A DNA stretch of 64,000 nt from JBPOFY01 sp051252415. GTDB lineage: Bacteria; Verrucomicrobiota; Verrucomicrobiia; Opitutales; Coraliomargaritaceae. The notes beneath the pieces are model-generated. The model saw only the letters and a program-made list of their open reading frames with translations, searched no databases and was not told where the DNA came from. Made by a program: the position numbers and the translations under genes. Shown piece after piece: positions 43,586 through 51,804 of this stretch (position 1 is its first letter; every line of letters begins with the position of its first letter). Where the stretch lies: the NCBI GenBank assembly GCA_051252415.1, contig JBPOGA010000015.1, forward strand, positions 33,657 to 97,656, read 5' to 3'.

Positions 43586-45400
43586 CTATTTGAGAGTCAC
43601 CTCTAAAGCATATCCATTTCGGCTAATGTCATAACCAGATAGGTCGACCTGCAAGGCATCTGTAGTCTGTTTCCACTTCAGGTCAGCAGCGCTGTTCCCC
43701 AAGAGTCGAACACTCGTTACGTTTCCAATAGACTCATTCAGCGATAGAATCTCCACAAGACTCTTAGGCTGGGCTAAGGACATTGCATACACTCGCTCTC
43801 CCTTCGAACTAAACCAAAACTCAGTAGGCAGAGACTCGGAGTCATTGACCGTCTTCACGCCCTCGCTAAATGTCGTCCACCGGCTCGTGCCGAAGATCGC
43901 CTCTCGGTTGAGCTTCACCCACTCGCCCATCTCGAGGAAGCTTTCCACACAGGGCTCTGGCACGCGCCCCGTTCCGTCGGGGCCTATATTGAGCAGGTAG
44001 TTTCCCCCTTTAGACACGATATCGACGAAGTTGCGTAGCAACTGGTTGCCACTCTTCCAGTGGTCATCCTGAGCCTTAAAGCCCCAGGAATGGTTCGCGG
44101 TGCCACAGGTCTCAAAATGCTTGGCCGCAAGCTCACTCGCTGCAGGCGTCTTGTTATCGCCAGCGTCGATATAATCGCCAAAGTCATAACCGACGCGGCG
44201 ATTGACCACGATATTCGGATTCAAATCGTAAACGAGTTTGTAAAAATCAAAGGCTTGCTGCTCGGTGATCAGCCCGTCGCCATCAAACCAGATGAGGCGT
44301 AGATCAGGTAGTTCGCGGATCAGCTCAGCGATTTGCGGGTAGGCTTTGCCCTGCAAATATTCAGCATGCGTCTCAGGGCTCGGGTCCCAGAGGTTCTTCC
44401 CGTTGGGGCGTGTCGGCACACCGAACGTATCGTTGTAGGCTTTGACGTTGGCATAGTTGCCATCGCCCCCCTCACCCCAGTCATTTCCATGGGAATAGTA
44501 GACCCCAAACTCAATGCCCTCAGCTCGACAGGCCTCATAGAGCTCTTTAATCAAATCGCCGTTATAAGGAGACGCATCGGCGATATCCAAATCGGAATGT
44601 GCTGAGTCAAACAATGCAAATCCATCGTGATGCTTCGAAGTGATCACCACATAGTTCATTCCAGTATCCTTAGCGAGCTTAGCGATATTCTCGGCAAACG
44701 ACTTGTCTGGGTTAAAATTCTTCGCGTATTCGCGGTATTCCTCGCGCGTAATTTTAAATGCAAACTGTATCCATTCCGCGACCTTGGGACCGTCGCCCTT
44801 CTCGATTGGAATGCCCTTCCAACTGCCAGCCGCTTCCGAATAAACACCCCAGTGGATAAACATGCCAAAACGTGCTTCTTGATACCACTCCATCGCGGCT
44901 TGCTTGGGCGCCGACTGGTGCATCTTAAGCCAAGCGTCATAATAATGCTGCGAACTTAAATGAATTCGACTCTTTGCGTAACCATGCGGCACAAGGCGGA
45001 CCATACTCGGTGTTATAGCGGAATTGACGCTCACAGTATAGATCGCTGCTTTATCCAAAGTCACTGGCTCGGCAAATTCTGCGACCAAGCCATCCTCAAT
45101 GATATATGCTTTGCGTAGATCAGAACCTTCGATTTTTCCGTTGATCCAAACCTTCGCCGAAAGCGTCCCCTTTGCCAGTTCCAGCGGATAAATGACCTGA
45201 ACCATGTAAGCCCCCGGATGCGCTAAGTCGATTTGCCAAGCGTGTCGTGACTCAGCCGAATCGGTCGTATCGCACTCAAGAATGAATGAACTATCTAAAC
45301 GGCTATGAATCGGATCCGCCCAGAGTATGCCGCTGCTTTGAATGAAGCATAAAGCCGCTAACCCAATGGATCGCCTAAAGTTAAGTATTCGTCGAAACAT
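43586..45400 (-). CDS. GH29 alpha-L-fucosidase
   Basis: 604 residues from the ATG at 45400, chosen because the signal peptide (MFRRILNFRRS then hydrophobic) begins there; an ATG at 45448 overlaps the sulfatase gene. An N-terminal ~110-residue beta-rich extension precedes the GH29 barrel: ARFGMFIHWGVYS (about 174-186), NYVVITSKHHDGFALFDS and IEFGVYYSHGNDW. The probable nucleophile is D373 in LIWFDGDG. The distal part has NYLLNIGPDGTGRVPE and a C-terminal beta domain. Retaining exo-fucosidase releasing terminal L-fucose. It follows the sulfatase at 45420-46838 and precedes the TIM-barrel gene, suggesting stepwise removal of sulfate and fucose. The general acid is not identifiable by eye. Confidence 0.9.
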   Translation of the reverse strand: MFRRILNFRRSIGLAALCFIQSSGILWADPIHSRLDSSFILECDTTDSAESRHAWQIDLAHPGAYMVQVIYPLELAKGTLSAKVWINGKIEGSDLRKAYIIEDGLVAEFAEPVTLDKAAIYTVSVNSAITPSMVRLVPHGYAKSRIHLSSQHYYDAWLKMHQSAPKQAAMEWYQEARFGMFIHWGVYSEAAGSWKGIPIEKGDGPKVAEWIQFAFKITREEYREYAKNFNPDKSFAENIAKLAKDTGMNYVVITSKHHDGFALFDSAHSDLDIADASPYNGDLIKELYEACRAEGIEFGVYYSHGNDWGEGGDGNYANVKAYNDTFGVPTRPNGKNLWDPSPETHAEYLQGKAYPQIAELIRELPDLRLIWFDGDGLITEQQAFDFYKLVYDLNPNIVVNRRVGYDFGDYIDAGDNKTPAASELAAKHFETCGTANHSWGFKAQDDHWKSGNQLLRNFVDIVSKGGNYLLNIGPDGTGRVPEPCVESFLEMGEWVKLNREAIFGTSRWTTFSEGVKTVNDSESLPTEFWFSSKGERVYAMSLAQPKSLVEILSLNESIGNVTSVRLLGNSAADLKWKQTTDALQVDLSGYDISRNGYALEVTLK

Positions 45401-45419
45401 AGAAGCTTGATGCCAGAAT

Positions 45420-46838
45420 TTATTGAATTGATGGAGGCATTTGAGCATCTACTTGCGCCATCCACTTCTGGAGCCTGCTACGCAATCGCTCTGCCAATTC
45501 GGGATTTTGAGACAACAAATTATTTTTCTCCATAGGATCCTCACGAATATTGAAAAGTGCATCTGGAATGGTGCCATGCCCATCATAAAGTTTCCACTCG
45601 CCACCTTGAAGAATGACGCTGCCCATAAAGTATTTCACATCAGGTCGATTGTGCGGATAGTGCCAGAAAAGTGCATCACGATCTAAGTTCTCAGCACCTT
45701 GAAAGAGTGGCTTCAGATCCAAGCCTTCGAGTTGTGAAATCTCTTCAGTCGATCCGCCTGCCGCATGCACAAAGGTCGGGAAGAAATCCATTGAGTTGAC
45801 TGGTGTGGCGCAGAATGTTCCGCCTTTAATAACTCTCGGCCAGCTAACTGCCATCGGCACTCGAATGCCGCCTTCAAGCAAAGAGCCCTTTTTGTCGTGC
45901 AACCAATCGGTCGCCTTCCAACCTCCGTTATCAGAATAGTAGACCACCATTGTATTCTCAAGTGTTCCAGTGGCCTCGAGTGCGTCCAGCACTTTGCCTA
46001 CTGCGTTATCCATACTCTCCAGCATCGCTAGGTATTTATTACCATTATTCTTACGCACCATCTCTTGAGGTGCTTGTATCGGCGTATGCACGTTGTAAGG
46101 CCAAAGGGATAAATGAAAGGGTTTGTCTTTATTCGCCTGAATAAAGGCAACGGCTTCATCACCTAAGCGGTCCGTGAGGTATTCACCTTTCTTGCGATCC
46201 TGAATCGTTCCATTTCTATAAGGATCAAACCACGACTTGGGCTGTCCATAGGCACAGCCTCCAAGGTTACTATCGAATCCATAATGCTCGGGATGATAGC
46301 GACTATCGACGATGCCGTCCTTAGTCCGAGTCGAGCCCTCACCCGCCAAGTGCCACTTCCCTATGAAAGCAGTAACATAGCCCTGTTTTTTCAGCTCACG
46401 AGCATAGCTAGGTAATTCAAGTGGAAGATGATTCAAGGATTCGGCATCACGAGGCCCGCCTTTTGGAGCTTTTCGCTCATTACCCGCTCGACCCGGAATG
46501 TGTGTCGTCAAACCAATCTGCGCAGGAGACATACCCGTAATACAGGCTGCACGGGTCGGCGAGCAAACAGTCGCTGCTGCATAAGCCTGCGTGAAGACCA
46601 TTCCACTATCCGCAAGACGCTCTAGATTCGGCGTGTTAATCTGCGGATTACTGCCGTCAAAATCCACCCAACCTGGGCCTAAATCGTCGACCATGATGAA
46701 AACAATATTTGGCTTATCCTTATCTGCACTGCCCCCGGCCGAAAGAGCTGATTGTGAACCATGCAAGGAAGCCATGCATAAAGAACTACAGAAGATCGCG
46801 AGCCATCCAGTTCGCTGTAGAAAGTGCTTTTGTTTCAA
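45420..46838 (-). CDS. Type I (S1 family) sulfatase, CSPTR motif
   Basis: 472 residues. The only start that includes the signal peptide (about 1-28) is a TTG at 46838. Metal pair D51-D52 in VDDLGPGW; formylglycine C92 in CSPTR, a Thr variant of the C-x-P-S-R signature that maturases accept; GKWHLAGEG near residue 160; SDNGGW later. The DFDGSNPQINTPNLERLA start and MAVSWPRVIKGGTFCATPVNSMDFFPT block mark a different S1 subgroup from the CGPSR enzymes here. It heads an operon with GH29 and a putative glycosidase; the shared motif is 85 bp upstream. Confidence 0.92.
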   Translation of the reverse strand: MKQKHFLQRTGWLAIFCSSLCMASLHGSQSALSAGGSADKDKPNIVFIMVDDLGPGWVDFDGSNPQINTPNLERLADSGMVFTQAYAAATVCSPTRAACITGMSPAQIGLTTHIPGRAGNERKAPKGGPRDAESLNHLPLELPSYARELKKQGYVTAFIGKWHLAGEGSTRTKDGIVDSRYHPEHYGFDSNLGGCAYGQPKSWFDPYRNGTIQDRKKGEYLTDRLGDEAVAFIQANKDKPFHLSLWPYNVHTPIQAPQEMVRKNNGNKYLAMLESMDNAVGKVLDALEATGTLENTMVVYYSDNGGWKATDWLHDKKGSLLEGGIRVPMAVSWPRVIKGGTFCATPVNSMDFFPTFVHAAGGSTEEISQLEGLDLKPLFQGAENLDRDALFWHYPHNRPDVKYFMGSVILQGGEWKLYDGHGTIPDALFNIREDPMEKNNLLSQNPELAERLRSRLQKWMAQVDAQMPPSIQ

Positions 46839-46923
46839 AATAAAAAGGGGTTATTGAAGTAACTCGGAATAAGCGAATGCTAAATGCCTAATACCCCAAT
46901 TCTATAAAAATTCGCCTTCCTTG

Positions 46924-46947
46924 TCTATCACTTGTAAACGGTATATT
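46924..46947 (-). promoter_or_regulatory. Shared regulatory motif upstream of the sulfatase-GH29-TIM barrel operon
   Basis: The plus strand reads TCTATCACTTGTAAACGGTA, complement of the shared motif, 85 bp before the start at 46838. Confidence 0.65.
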
Positions 46948-46988
46948 CATCAATGCATTCGACGAATGGTGCGCTATTTTAAACAAAA

Positions 46989-48173
46989 TTAGTGCCATGT
47001 GATTTTTGCCTCCCTCGTCTCAGTATTCACCCAGACGCTGGCGTGCTCAAATTCACGTGTAAACTCCCAGCCTTCGCGCGTGCTTCGAGTATAAGCGCCC
47101 TTCGGTGCCCCAAGCGGCCTTCTCAATTCGGGATAATCCACCAATGGACCTGTGGCCAACTTCCAACCCCAACTATACATAAAATATGAATAAGGCTGCG
47201 CTCCGATCAAGTAACAGGCGTGCGCGAACTCCAACTTTTCTTTTGAGAGCTGCGGCATATTTGGCTGCATATGCCCACGCCACGTTCCTTCAACACCAAG
47301 TCGAAACACAGAGATCTTTCCAGCTTTTGCGTTCCTTAGCATTTCCTGCCACTCTTGGAGCAAGCTTTCCTTGTTAGATTTCTGTCGAGCGTAATTCTCA
47401 AACATGATCGCGTCACTTACCGGATACACATAGCGAGCGGCATCGGAGTATGCGTTATTTGCGAGTAATATTTTGTCAGGCCCCAGCGCTTCCTTTAACG
47501 CCGCCATCATCTCCCCCATCGCCTTTTCAATCGCCTCCGCTTTGTCTTTACGATACTCAACATTACCGTGCATTTGATCGATAAAGGCGCCATCACAGCC
47601 AGACTCACGAACGCCACGAGCGACAGTAGCCACCCACCAATTACGCAGGTATGGGTTCAGGACATCGTAGCAACGTGCACCATAGCGATTTGCAAGTTTC
47701 CCCGTCTTAGGGTCAGTGACTAGAACTTGCTCTAGCTTGGGATTCTCCATGAGTCCCTCCTCAGTGAAAATTTGATTATAAGAAGTATATGGCCAAGCAT
47801 ACGCACCGTTGAAATAAAACAATACCTTCACACGAGGGTTCAGCTTTTTAAACGCCGCAGCTTCATGCTTGGCCCCTAATTCAGCTGCACCAAGGGGCTG
47901 CAAACCATGCGACTTCTCAATGCAAATGAAACTCGTTTGTTCCGAGATATAGCGAACCTGTTCTGGGCGAAGTAACCCATTCTTATCGCCGAACATAAAA
48001 TAGCGCGGAGTCGCCTCCCAACTAAACTCCGGATAAAATGCTTTAGGCACAAATCGACTACCATCACTGATCCGCAAATCGGAGTCATTCAACCGCCCCT
48101 CAGCAACCAATACAGAACCAACAAATACACAGACCAAAGAAACGGTTCGAGCGATTTGCTTAGAAATAATCAT
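46989..48173 (-). CDS. Putative secreted TIM-barrel glycoside hydrolase (GHL15-like)
   Basis: 394 residues, paralogue of the protein at 42376-43536. Signal peptide about 1-26. Shared landmarks: YPEFSWEATPRYFMFGDK near residue 48, ICIEKSHG, LNPRVKVLFYFNGAY, SGCDGAFIDQMHGN (about 190-204, probable active-site Asp), GPDKILLANNAYS and a terminal VWVNTETREAKITWH. Sequence drift between the two copies is substantial, so they likely act on different linkages. It lies 49 bp after the sulfatase at 48223-49587, repeating the sulfatase-then-barrel order of the neighbouring operon. Activity unproven. Confidence 0.65.
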   Translation of the reverse strand: MIISKQIARTVSLVCVFVGSVLVAEGRLNDSDLRISDGSRFVPKAFYPEFSWEATPRYFMFGDKNGLLRPEQVRYISEQTSFICIEKSHGLQPLGAAELGAKHEAAAFKKLNPRVKVLFYFNGAYAWPYTSYNQIFTEEGLMENPKLEQVLVTDPKTGKLANRYGARCYDVLNPYLRNWWVATVARGVRESGCDGAFIDQMHGNVEYRKDKAEAIEKAMGEMMAALKEALGPDKILLANNAYSDAARYVYPVSDAIMFENYARQKSNKESLLQEWQEMLRNAKAGKISVFRLGVEGTWRGHMQPNMPQLSKEKLEFAHACYLIGAQPYSYFMYSWGWKLATGPLVDYPELRRPLGAPKGAYTRSTREGWEFTREFEHASVWVNTETREAKITWH

Positions 48174-48222
48174 TAATCAAGCGACTGAGACTGACTCATC
48201 GATATTATTATCAACTACTTCG

Positions 48223-49587
48223 CTAGTAACTCATTTTGCCACCAAACTTCGATCGCTGCTTATCGCTCTCCCACCATTCGTTCGGGCCTTCTTTCACAAT
48301 ACCCGCCCAGAGATCTAGGATGATCTTCTTCATCTCCTCAGTCTTTTCAGGCATCTCGGCAGCGAGGTCATTTTTCTCATACATATCTTTAGGAATATTG
48401 TAGAGCTGGAATTTTGTCATAGTCTCGTCACCGACGAGTTTCCAGTCGCCGATCCGCATCGCAACACGTTCATCTGGCTTGGACACGTGCGTCCGCCAAA
48501 ACATCGGCAGCTTACGTTCGATAGGCTTACCTGCGAGCGCTGGCAGCATGTTCGCGCCATCAATTGTGCGATCGGTTGGAACCTCAATCCCGGCGAGATC
48601 AAGCACTGTGGTAAATACATCGGTGCCAATGACAGGCACATGACTCGTCGTGCCTGGTTCAATATGCCCCGGCCAACGAACTAAGCCTGGCACACGGATG
48701 CCGCCTTCATATTCACTGCGCTTGTTACCACGCAAACCACCACTCGTGCCACCATAGCTCGGCACGGGGCCATTATCTGAGGTGAAAAACAAGAAGGTAT
48801 TGTCGCTCACACCCTGAGCATCCAATGCGTCCATCACCATGCCCAGCGCGTGGTCGAGTTGTGTGATGTTACCCATGTATTTACTGTTCTTATGCCCCTC
48901 ATAGAGGGATTCAAAACGTGAATCGGTAGCAATCGGCGAATGTGGCTCATGAATCCATACAGACATCACAAACGGCTTCGATGGGTCACGAATATCCTTT
49001 AGCCAATGTTCAGCTTCTCCAGCGACAATCTGAGCAGAATAACCTTCCGTTGCTCCAACAGGCTCGCCGTTGCGAATAAAGTTTTTTGGATTTTTATGGC
49101 TTGGCTCTGCATTATTGTGCGTCGACATCCAGTAGTCGTAGCCGTGGTCACCTGGTTGAGGATACTCTGGATTGTTAAATTGCTGTTTGGAGAGCAAGTG
49201 CCACTTACCAACATGGCAGGTTTCATAACCAGCCTCTTTCAAAAGTTCTGGATAAGTGATCTCGCTCGCTCTCAAGTGAGCCTGGCCATTACCCGACAGG
49301 TGACGGTAAACACCATTACGATACGGAGTCCGACCCGTCAAAATAGCTGAGCGTGATGGCGAGCAAACGCCAGCTGCCGAGTAGCACTCAATCAACTTCA
49401 CACCTTGAGATGCTAGCTTATCCATATTTGGAGTTTGAATCAGTTCGTGACCATAGGTGCCAGAATCTCCCCAGCCCATATCGTCCGCCACAAAGACGAC
49501 AATATTAGGTCGAGTTTCATCCGCTTGGGCAAAGAGCCCACTCATGCCCACGATAAGGGCAGTTAAAGTCATCGTTTTGAATTTCAT
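48223..49587 (-). CDS. Type I (S1 family) sulfatase, CSPSR motif
   Basis: 454 residues from the ATG at 49587; the open frame extends to 49620 but the signal peptide (MKFKTMTLTALIVG...) begins here. Metal pair D35-D36 in VADDMGWGDSG; formylglycine C75 in CSPSR; GKWHLLSKQ near residue 125; SDNGPVPSYGG later. It has the SRFESLYEGHKNSKYMGNI and LDLWAGIVKEGPNEWW blocks of another S1 subgroup. First gene of a two-gene operon with a putative glycosidase; the shared motif lies 94 bp upstream. Confidence 0.93.
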   Translation of the reverse strand: MKFKTMTLTALIVGMSGLFAQADETRPNIVVFVADDMGWGDSGTYGHELIQTPNMDKLASQGVKLIECYSAAGVCSPSRSAILTGRTPYRNGVYRHLSGNGQAHLRASEITYPELLKEAGYETCHVGKWHLLSKQQFNNPEYPQPGDHGYDYWMSTHNNAEPSHKNPKNFIRNGEPVGATEGYSAQIVAGEAEHWLKDIRDPSKPFVMSVWIHEPHSPIATDSRFESLYEGHKNSKYMGNITQLDHALGMVMDALDAQGVSDNTFLFFTSDNGPVPSYGGTSGGLRGNKRSEYEGGIRVPGLVRWPGHIEPGTTSHVPVIGTDVFTTVLDLAGIEVPTDRTIDGANMLPALAGKPIERKLPMFWRTHVSKPDERVAMRIGDWKLVGDETMTKFQLYNIPKDMYEKNDLAAEMPEKTEEMKKIILDLWAGIVKEGPNEWWESDKQRSKFGGKMSY

Positions 49588-49680
49588 TATCGTATGGGGT
49601 TTAAGAAAGAGGTCGATCAAGTGCTTTGCGCAAACAGCGCAATAAAAGTTATCAAATGATAATACATTCCACCCTTCTCG

Positions 49681-49705
49681 TCTATCACTCGTATAAGTTA
49701 TTTTT
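49681..49705 (-). promoter_or_regulatory. Shared regulatory motif upstream of the sulfatase-TIM barrel operon
   Basis: The plus strand reads TCTATCACTCGTATAAGTTA followed by TTTTT, complement of the shared motif, 94 bp before the ATG at 49587. Confidence 0.6.
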
Positions 49706-49742
49706 GCGAAAATACACGATAAAATTGGGTTTCCAACGAACG

Positions 49743-49805
49743 GCGGACGTGTGAAACACTTACCTCCAGCGAATGTTATTGGAGGGACGCGTTTCTCGCG
49801 TCCGC
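49743..49805. repeat. Inverted repeat, type A, copy 2
   Basis: Arms 49743-49768 and 49780-49805 are imperfect reverse complements (several mismatches) around an 11-base loop and match the element at 1999-2061 in sequence and size. Confidence 0.75.
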
Positions 49806-49873
49806 GAGCCTAATTGCACAACTCTGTCTCGCGTCGTGATCCACCCCTCGTCATCAAGAAGGGTGTCTTAGAA

Positions 49874-50010
49874 CTCCTTCCCTTACGAAGGGAAGGTGGA
49901 TCGCAAAGCGAGACGGAAGGGTTCTCAACCGATCATTAGCCATTTTTGACAGCTTGACTGTAATAGCAGAGAAAACCCCTCCGTCTTAGCCATTCGACAA
50001 GCTCATGGTC
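49874..50010 (+). repeat. Dispersed ~130-bp element, copy 2
   Basis: Inverse-orientation relative of 2301-2468. The hairpin CCTTCCCTTACG/CGAAGGGAAGG is at its left end and a TTCGACAAGCTCA core at its right end. It lacks the ~38 bases present in the middle of copy 1. Confidence 0.7.
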
Positions 50011-50162
50011 GAAAACAAGCTAAGACACTTCCCCCTTGGCTGGAGGAAGAGCCTTATATGTAGCACTTATGACCTGAATACACACATGTTACCATATGTG
50101 CTCCCCTGTCCATGTAATACATATTAATTGCAAGAGCACTTACTGAGAATATACCTTGAGGT

Positions 50163-51296
50163 ATGACTACCACTACCCCGCTTCTATATTTTCGATGCAC
50201 GACCTTGCTTGTCACTTTAATGGCAACATTTCACTTAGTTGGTTGCAGGACGAAGAATACTCCGCAAGAGGTGTCTACAGTCATAGCATCAAATACACAA
50301 AGCGCAGCGGGCTATCCATCAGTCAAAATAGTTAATGTCTTTGAGCCTAAAGGTGAATCTAATGTCCGCTCTTCCTTTAAGCTATCTGACGGTGCCGGAT
50401 TGATTGGCACGGAAGAGACTGGTGATGTTTTCAAAACAGAAGATGCTGGAATGACTTGGCGAAAAGTTTGGGATGGTGGCGATGTGCTAGGGATTCAAGA
50501 TGTGCGGAACTACATTCGCGCGCAGGATGGGAATATTTACATCACCACTTCGGAACCAGGCACGGTGGTGCGTTCGACAGACGAAGGTGAAACTTGGAAA
50601 CTCGTTGCGAAAGGCCCAGGGTCACGAACAGTTGGGCTCGTGCAATTAGACGATGGCAGCATGCTTGTCGGCTTACGTCGTGCAGTGGCAAAGAAGACCA
50701 GCCTGATACGATCGGAGGACAACTTTAAGACTCATGAATGGGTGCAAGTTTCGAGTGAGCAACCACCACAAAATGTGACCTGCTTCGGCTACAACGGTGG
50801 CGCAACTGTTTATGCAGGCGTAGGCTATGAAGCTTCTGGAAAAGTATTTAAGTCGAATGACTATGGAATGACTTGGAATAAAGTCGGAGACTTCGCCGAT
50901 GCGCGTGACCTGATGGGTATCTTTATCGATGGGAACGATGTCTACGCACTCACTTCAGGTGTATCGAAGATACATAAAAGTAGTGATGGCGGAAAAACTT
51001 GGACAAACTCACATCAATTTTGGGACAAAGGATTTGTAGGAGAATGCGTTAAATTTGAGCGCAATGGAAAATCTTACTGGGTGGTTCCTGCGACTGACCA
51101 ACGGACAAAGCCCTACCGCCACGTGGTCATGATTTCAGATAACTTAAGCGGTGAGTGGTCGGAATGGATTGAACTCGTCCAAGACATGAGCGGCGGAGCC
51201 AGCAATTTATGCTTCCTCGACGATGATACGATTGTCGTCGGCACAGGCAATCACTCCGCACAAGGAAGAGCCTTCACGCTCAGGATCTCGGATTAG
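50163..51296 (+). CDS. Asp-box (BNR) beta-propeller lipoprotein
   Basis: 377 residues. Lipoprotein signal with lipobox LVGC (C28), so anchored in a membrane after cleavage. Four Asp-box motifs of the S/T-x-D-x-G-x-T-W type: KTEDAGMTW (about 95), RSTDEGETW (about 138), KSNDYGMTW (about 235) and KSSDGGKTW (about 277). Spacing indicates a six- or seven-bladed sialidase-like propeller. No sialidase Arg triad can be assigned by eye, so catalysis is uncertain; a binding or assembly (Ycf48-like) role is equally possible. It is the only plus-strand gene between 11 and 64 kb and has repeats on both sides, suggesting separate acquisition or regulation. Confidence 0.8.
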   Translation: MTTTTPLLYFRCTTLLVTLMATFHLVGCRTKNTPQEVSTVIASNTQSAAGYPSVKIVNVFEPKGESNVRSSFKLSDGAGLIGTEETGDVFKTEDAGMTWRKVWDGGDVLGIQDVRNYIRAQDGNIYITTSEPGTVVRSTDEGETWKLVAKGPGSRTVGLVQLDDGSMLVGLRRAVAKKTSLIRSEDNFKTHEWVQVSSEQPPQNVTCFGYNGGATVYAGVGYEASGKVFKSNDYGMTWNKVGDFADARDLMGIFIDGNDVYALTSGVSKIHKSSDGGKTWTNSHQFWDKGFVGECVKFERNGKSYWVVPATDQRTKPYRHVVMISDNLSGEWSEWIELVQDMSGGASNLCFLDDDTIVVGTGNHSAQGRAFTLRISD

Positions 51297-51502
51297 AGCA
51301 TTCTGCGTTTAATCTGACTTCTTTCGATGTAGCCGCCTCCTGTGAGGCGTTCGTTGGCTTTCGAGAGTCAGAAGTGAACACGGCACAGATCCGTCGTCGC
51401 CTACGGCTATGCCGAACGCAGGTGCCGTGGCTACAATGCTCGAGTCTTATTTTATGCAGAATGCGCTAGAACATTCTGCAACACTATTGACCTATCAGAA
51501 AT

Positions 51503-51573
51503 GGTAGGGCGCGTTATCCTTAACGCGCCGAGAGTGATAAAGCGGCGGTGCGATAAGGATATCGAACCCTACC
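51503..51573. repeat. Palindromic unit, type B, copy 1
   Basis: Outer arms GGTAGGG and CCCTACC; inner stem GCGCGTTA/TAACGCGC with a four-base loop (51509-51528). A degenerate copy follows at 51697-51760. Confidence 0.7.
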
Positions 51574-51696
51574 AAAAAAGACACAATGCTATAGATCAAA
51601 CACTCAACGAAACTACCTAACGCGCAAGATGTTAACGTAGTCGGGTTGGCTTTAGCCGTCCGACATACAGAGCCAGCTCAACTGATCGGAGAACTG

Positions 51697-51760
51697 ACAG
51701 GACGCGTCATCCTTAAGGTGCCGAGCCTTCTCTAGCGGCGGTAGGATATCGAACCCTAGC
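51697..51760. repeat. Palindromic unit, type B, copy 2
   Basis: Shares GACGCGTCATCCTTAA-like, GTGCCGAG, AGCGGCGGT and GGATATCGAACCCTA blocks with copy 1 in the same order, with small gaps. The stem is degraded here. Confidence 0.6.
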
Positions 51761-51804
51761 TAAAACCTATTTAAAAGCAGGGTGCTATAGTCCCTATAAC
51801 GAAA

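Larger units (their letters stand above)
49588..50162. other. Intergenic region between divergent genes, repeats and a motif
   Basis: 575 bp separating the minus-strand sulfatase and the plus-strand lipoprotein. Holds the shared motif (49681-49705), one type A inverted repeat (49743-49805) and one copy of the larger dispersed element (49874-50010). The last 150 bp before the lipoprotein gene contain a short palindrome (ACACATGTTACCATATGTG). A GAGG lies just before the ATG at 50163. The shared motif is not seen in the plus orientation. Confidence 0.65.
51297..51804. other. Intergenic region with palindromes between converging genes
   Basis: 508 bp between the converging lipoprotein and sulfatase genes. 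Contains CACGGCAC/GTGCCGTG arms (51379-51386 and 51422-51429) and two related palindromic units at 51503-51573 and 51697-51760. No coding potential seen. Confidence 0.6.

Noticed and set aside
51503..51760. Considered a CRISPR or tandem array
   Set aside because: Only two degenerate palindromic units without regular spacers.
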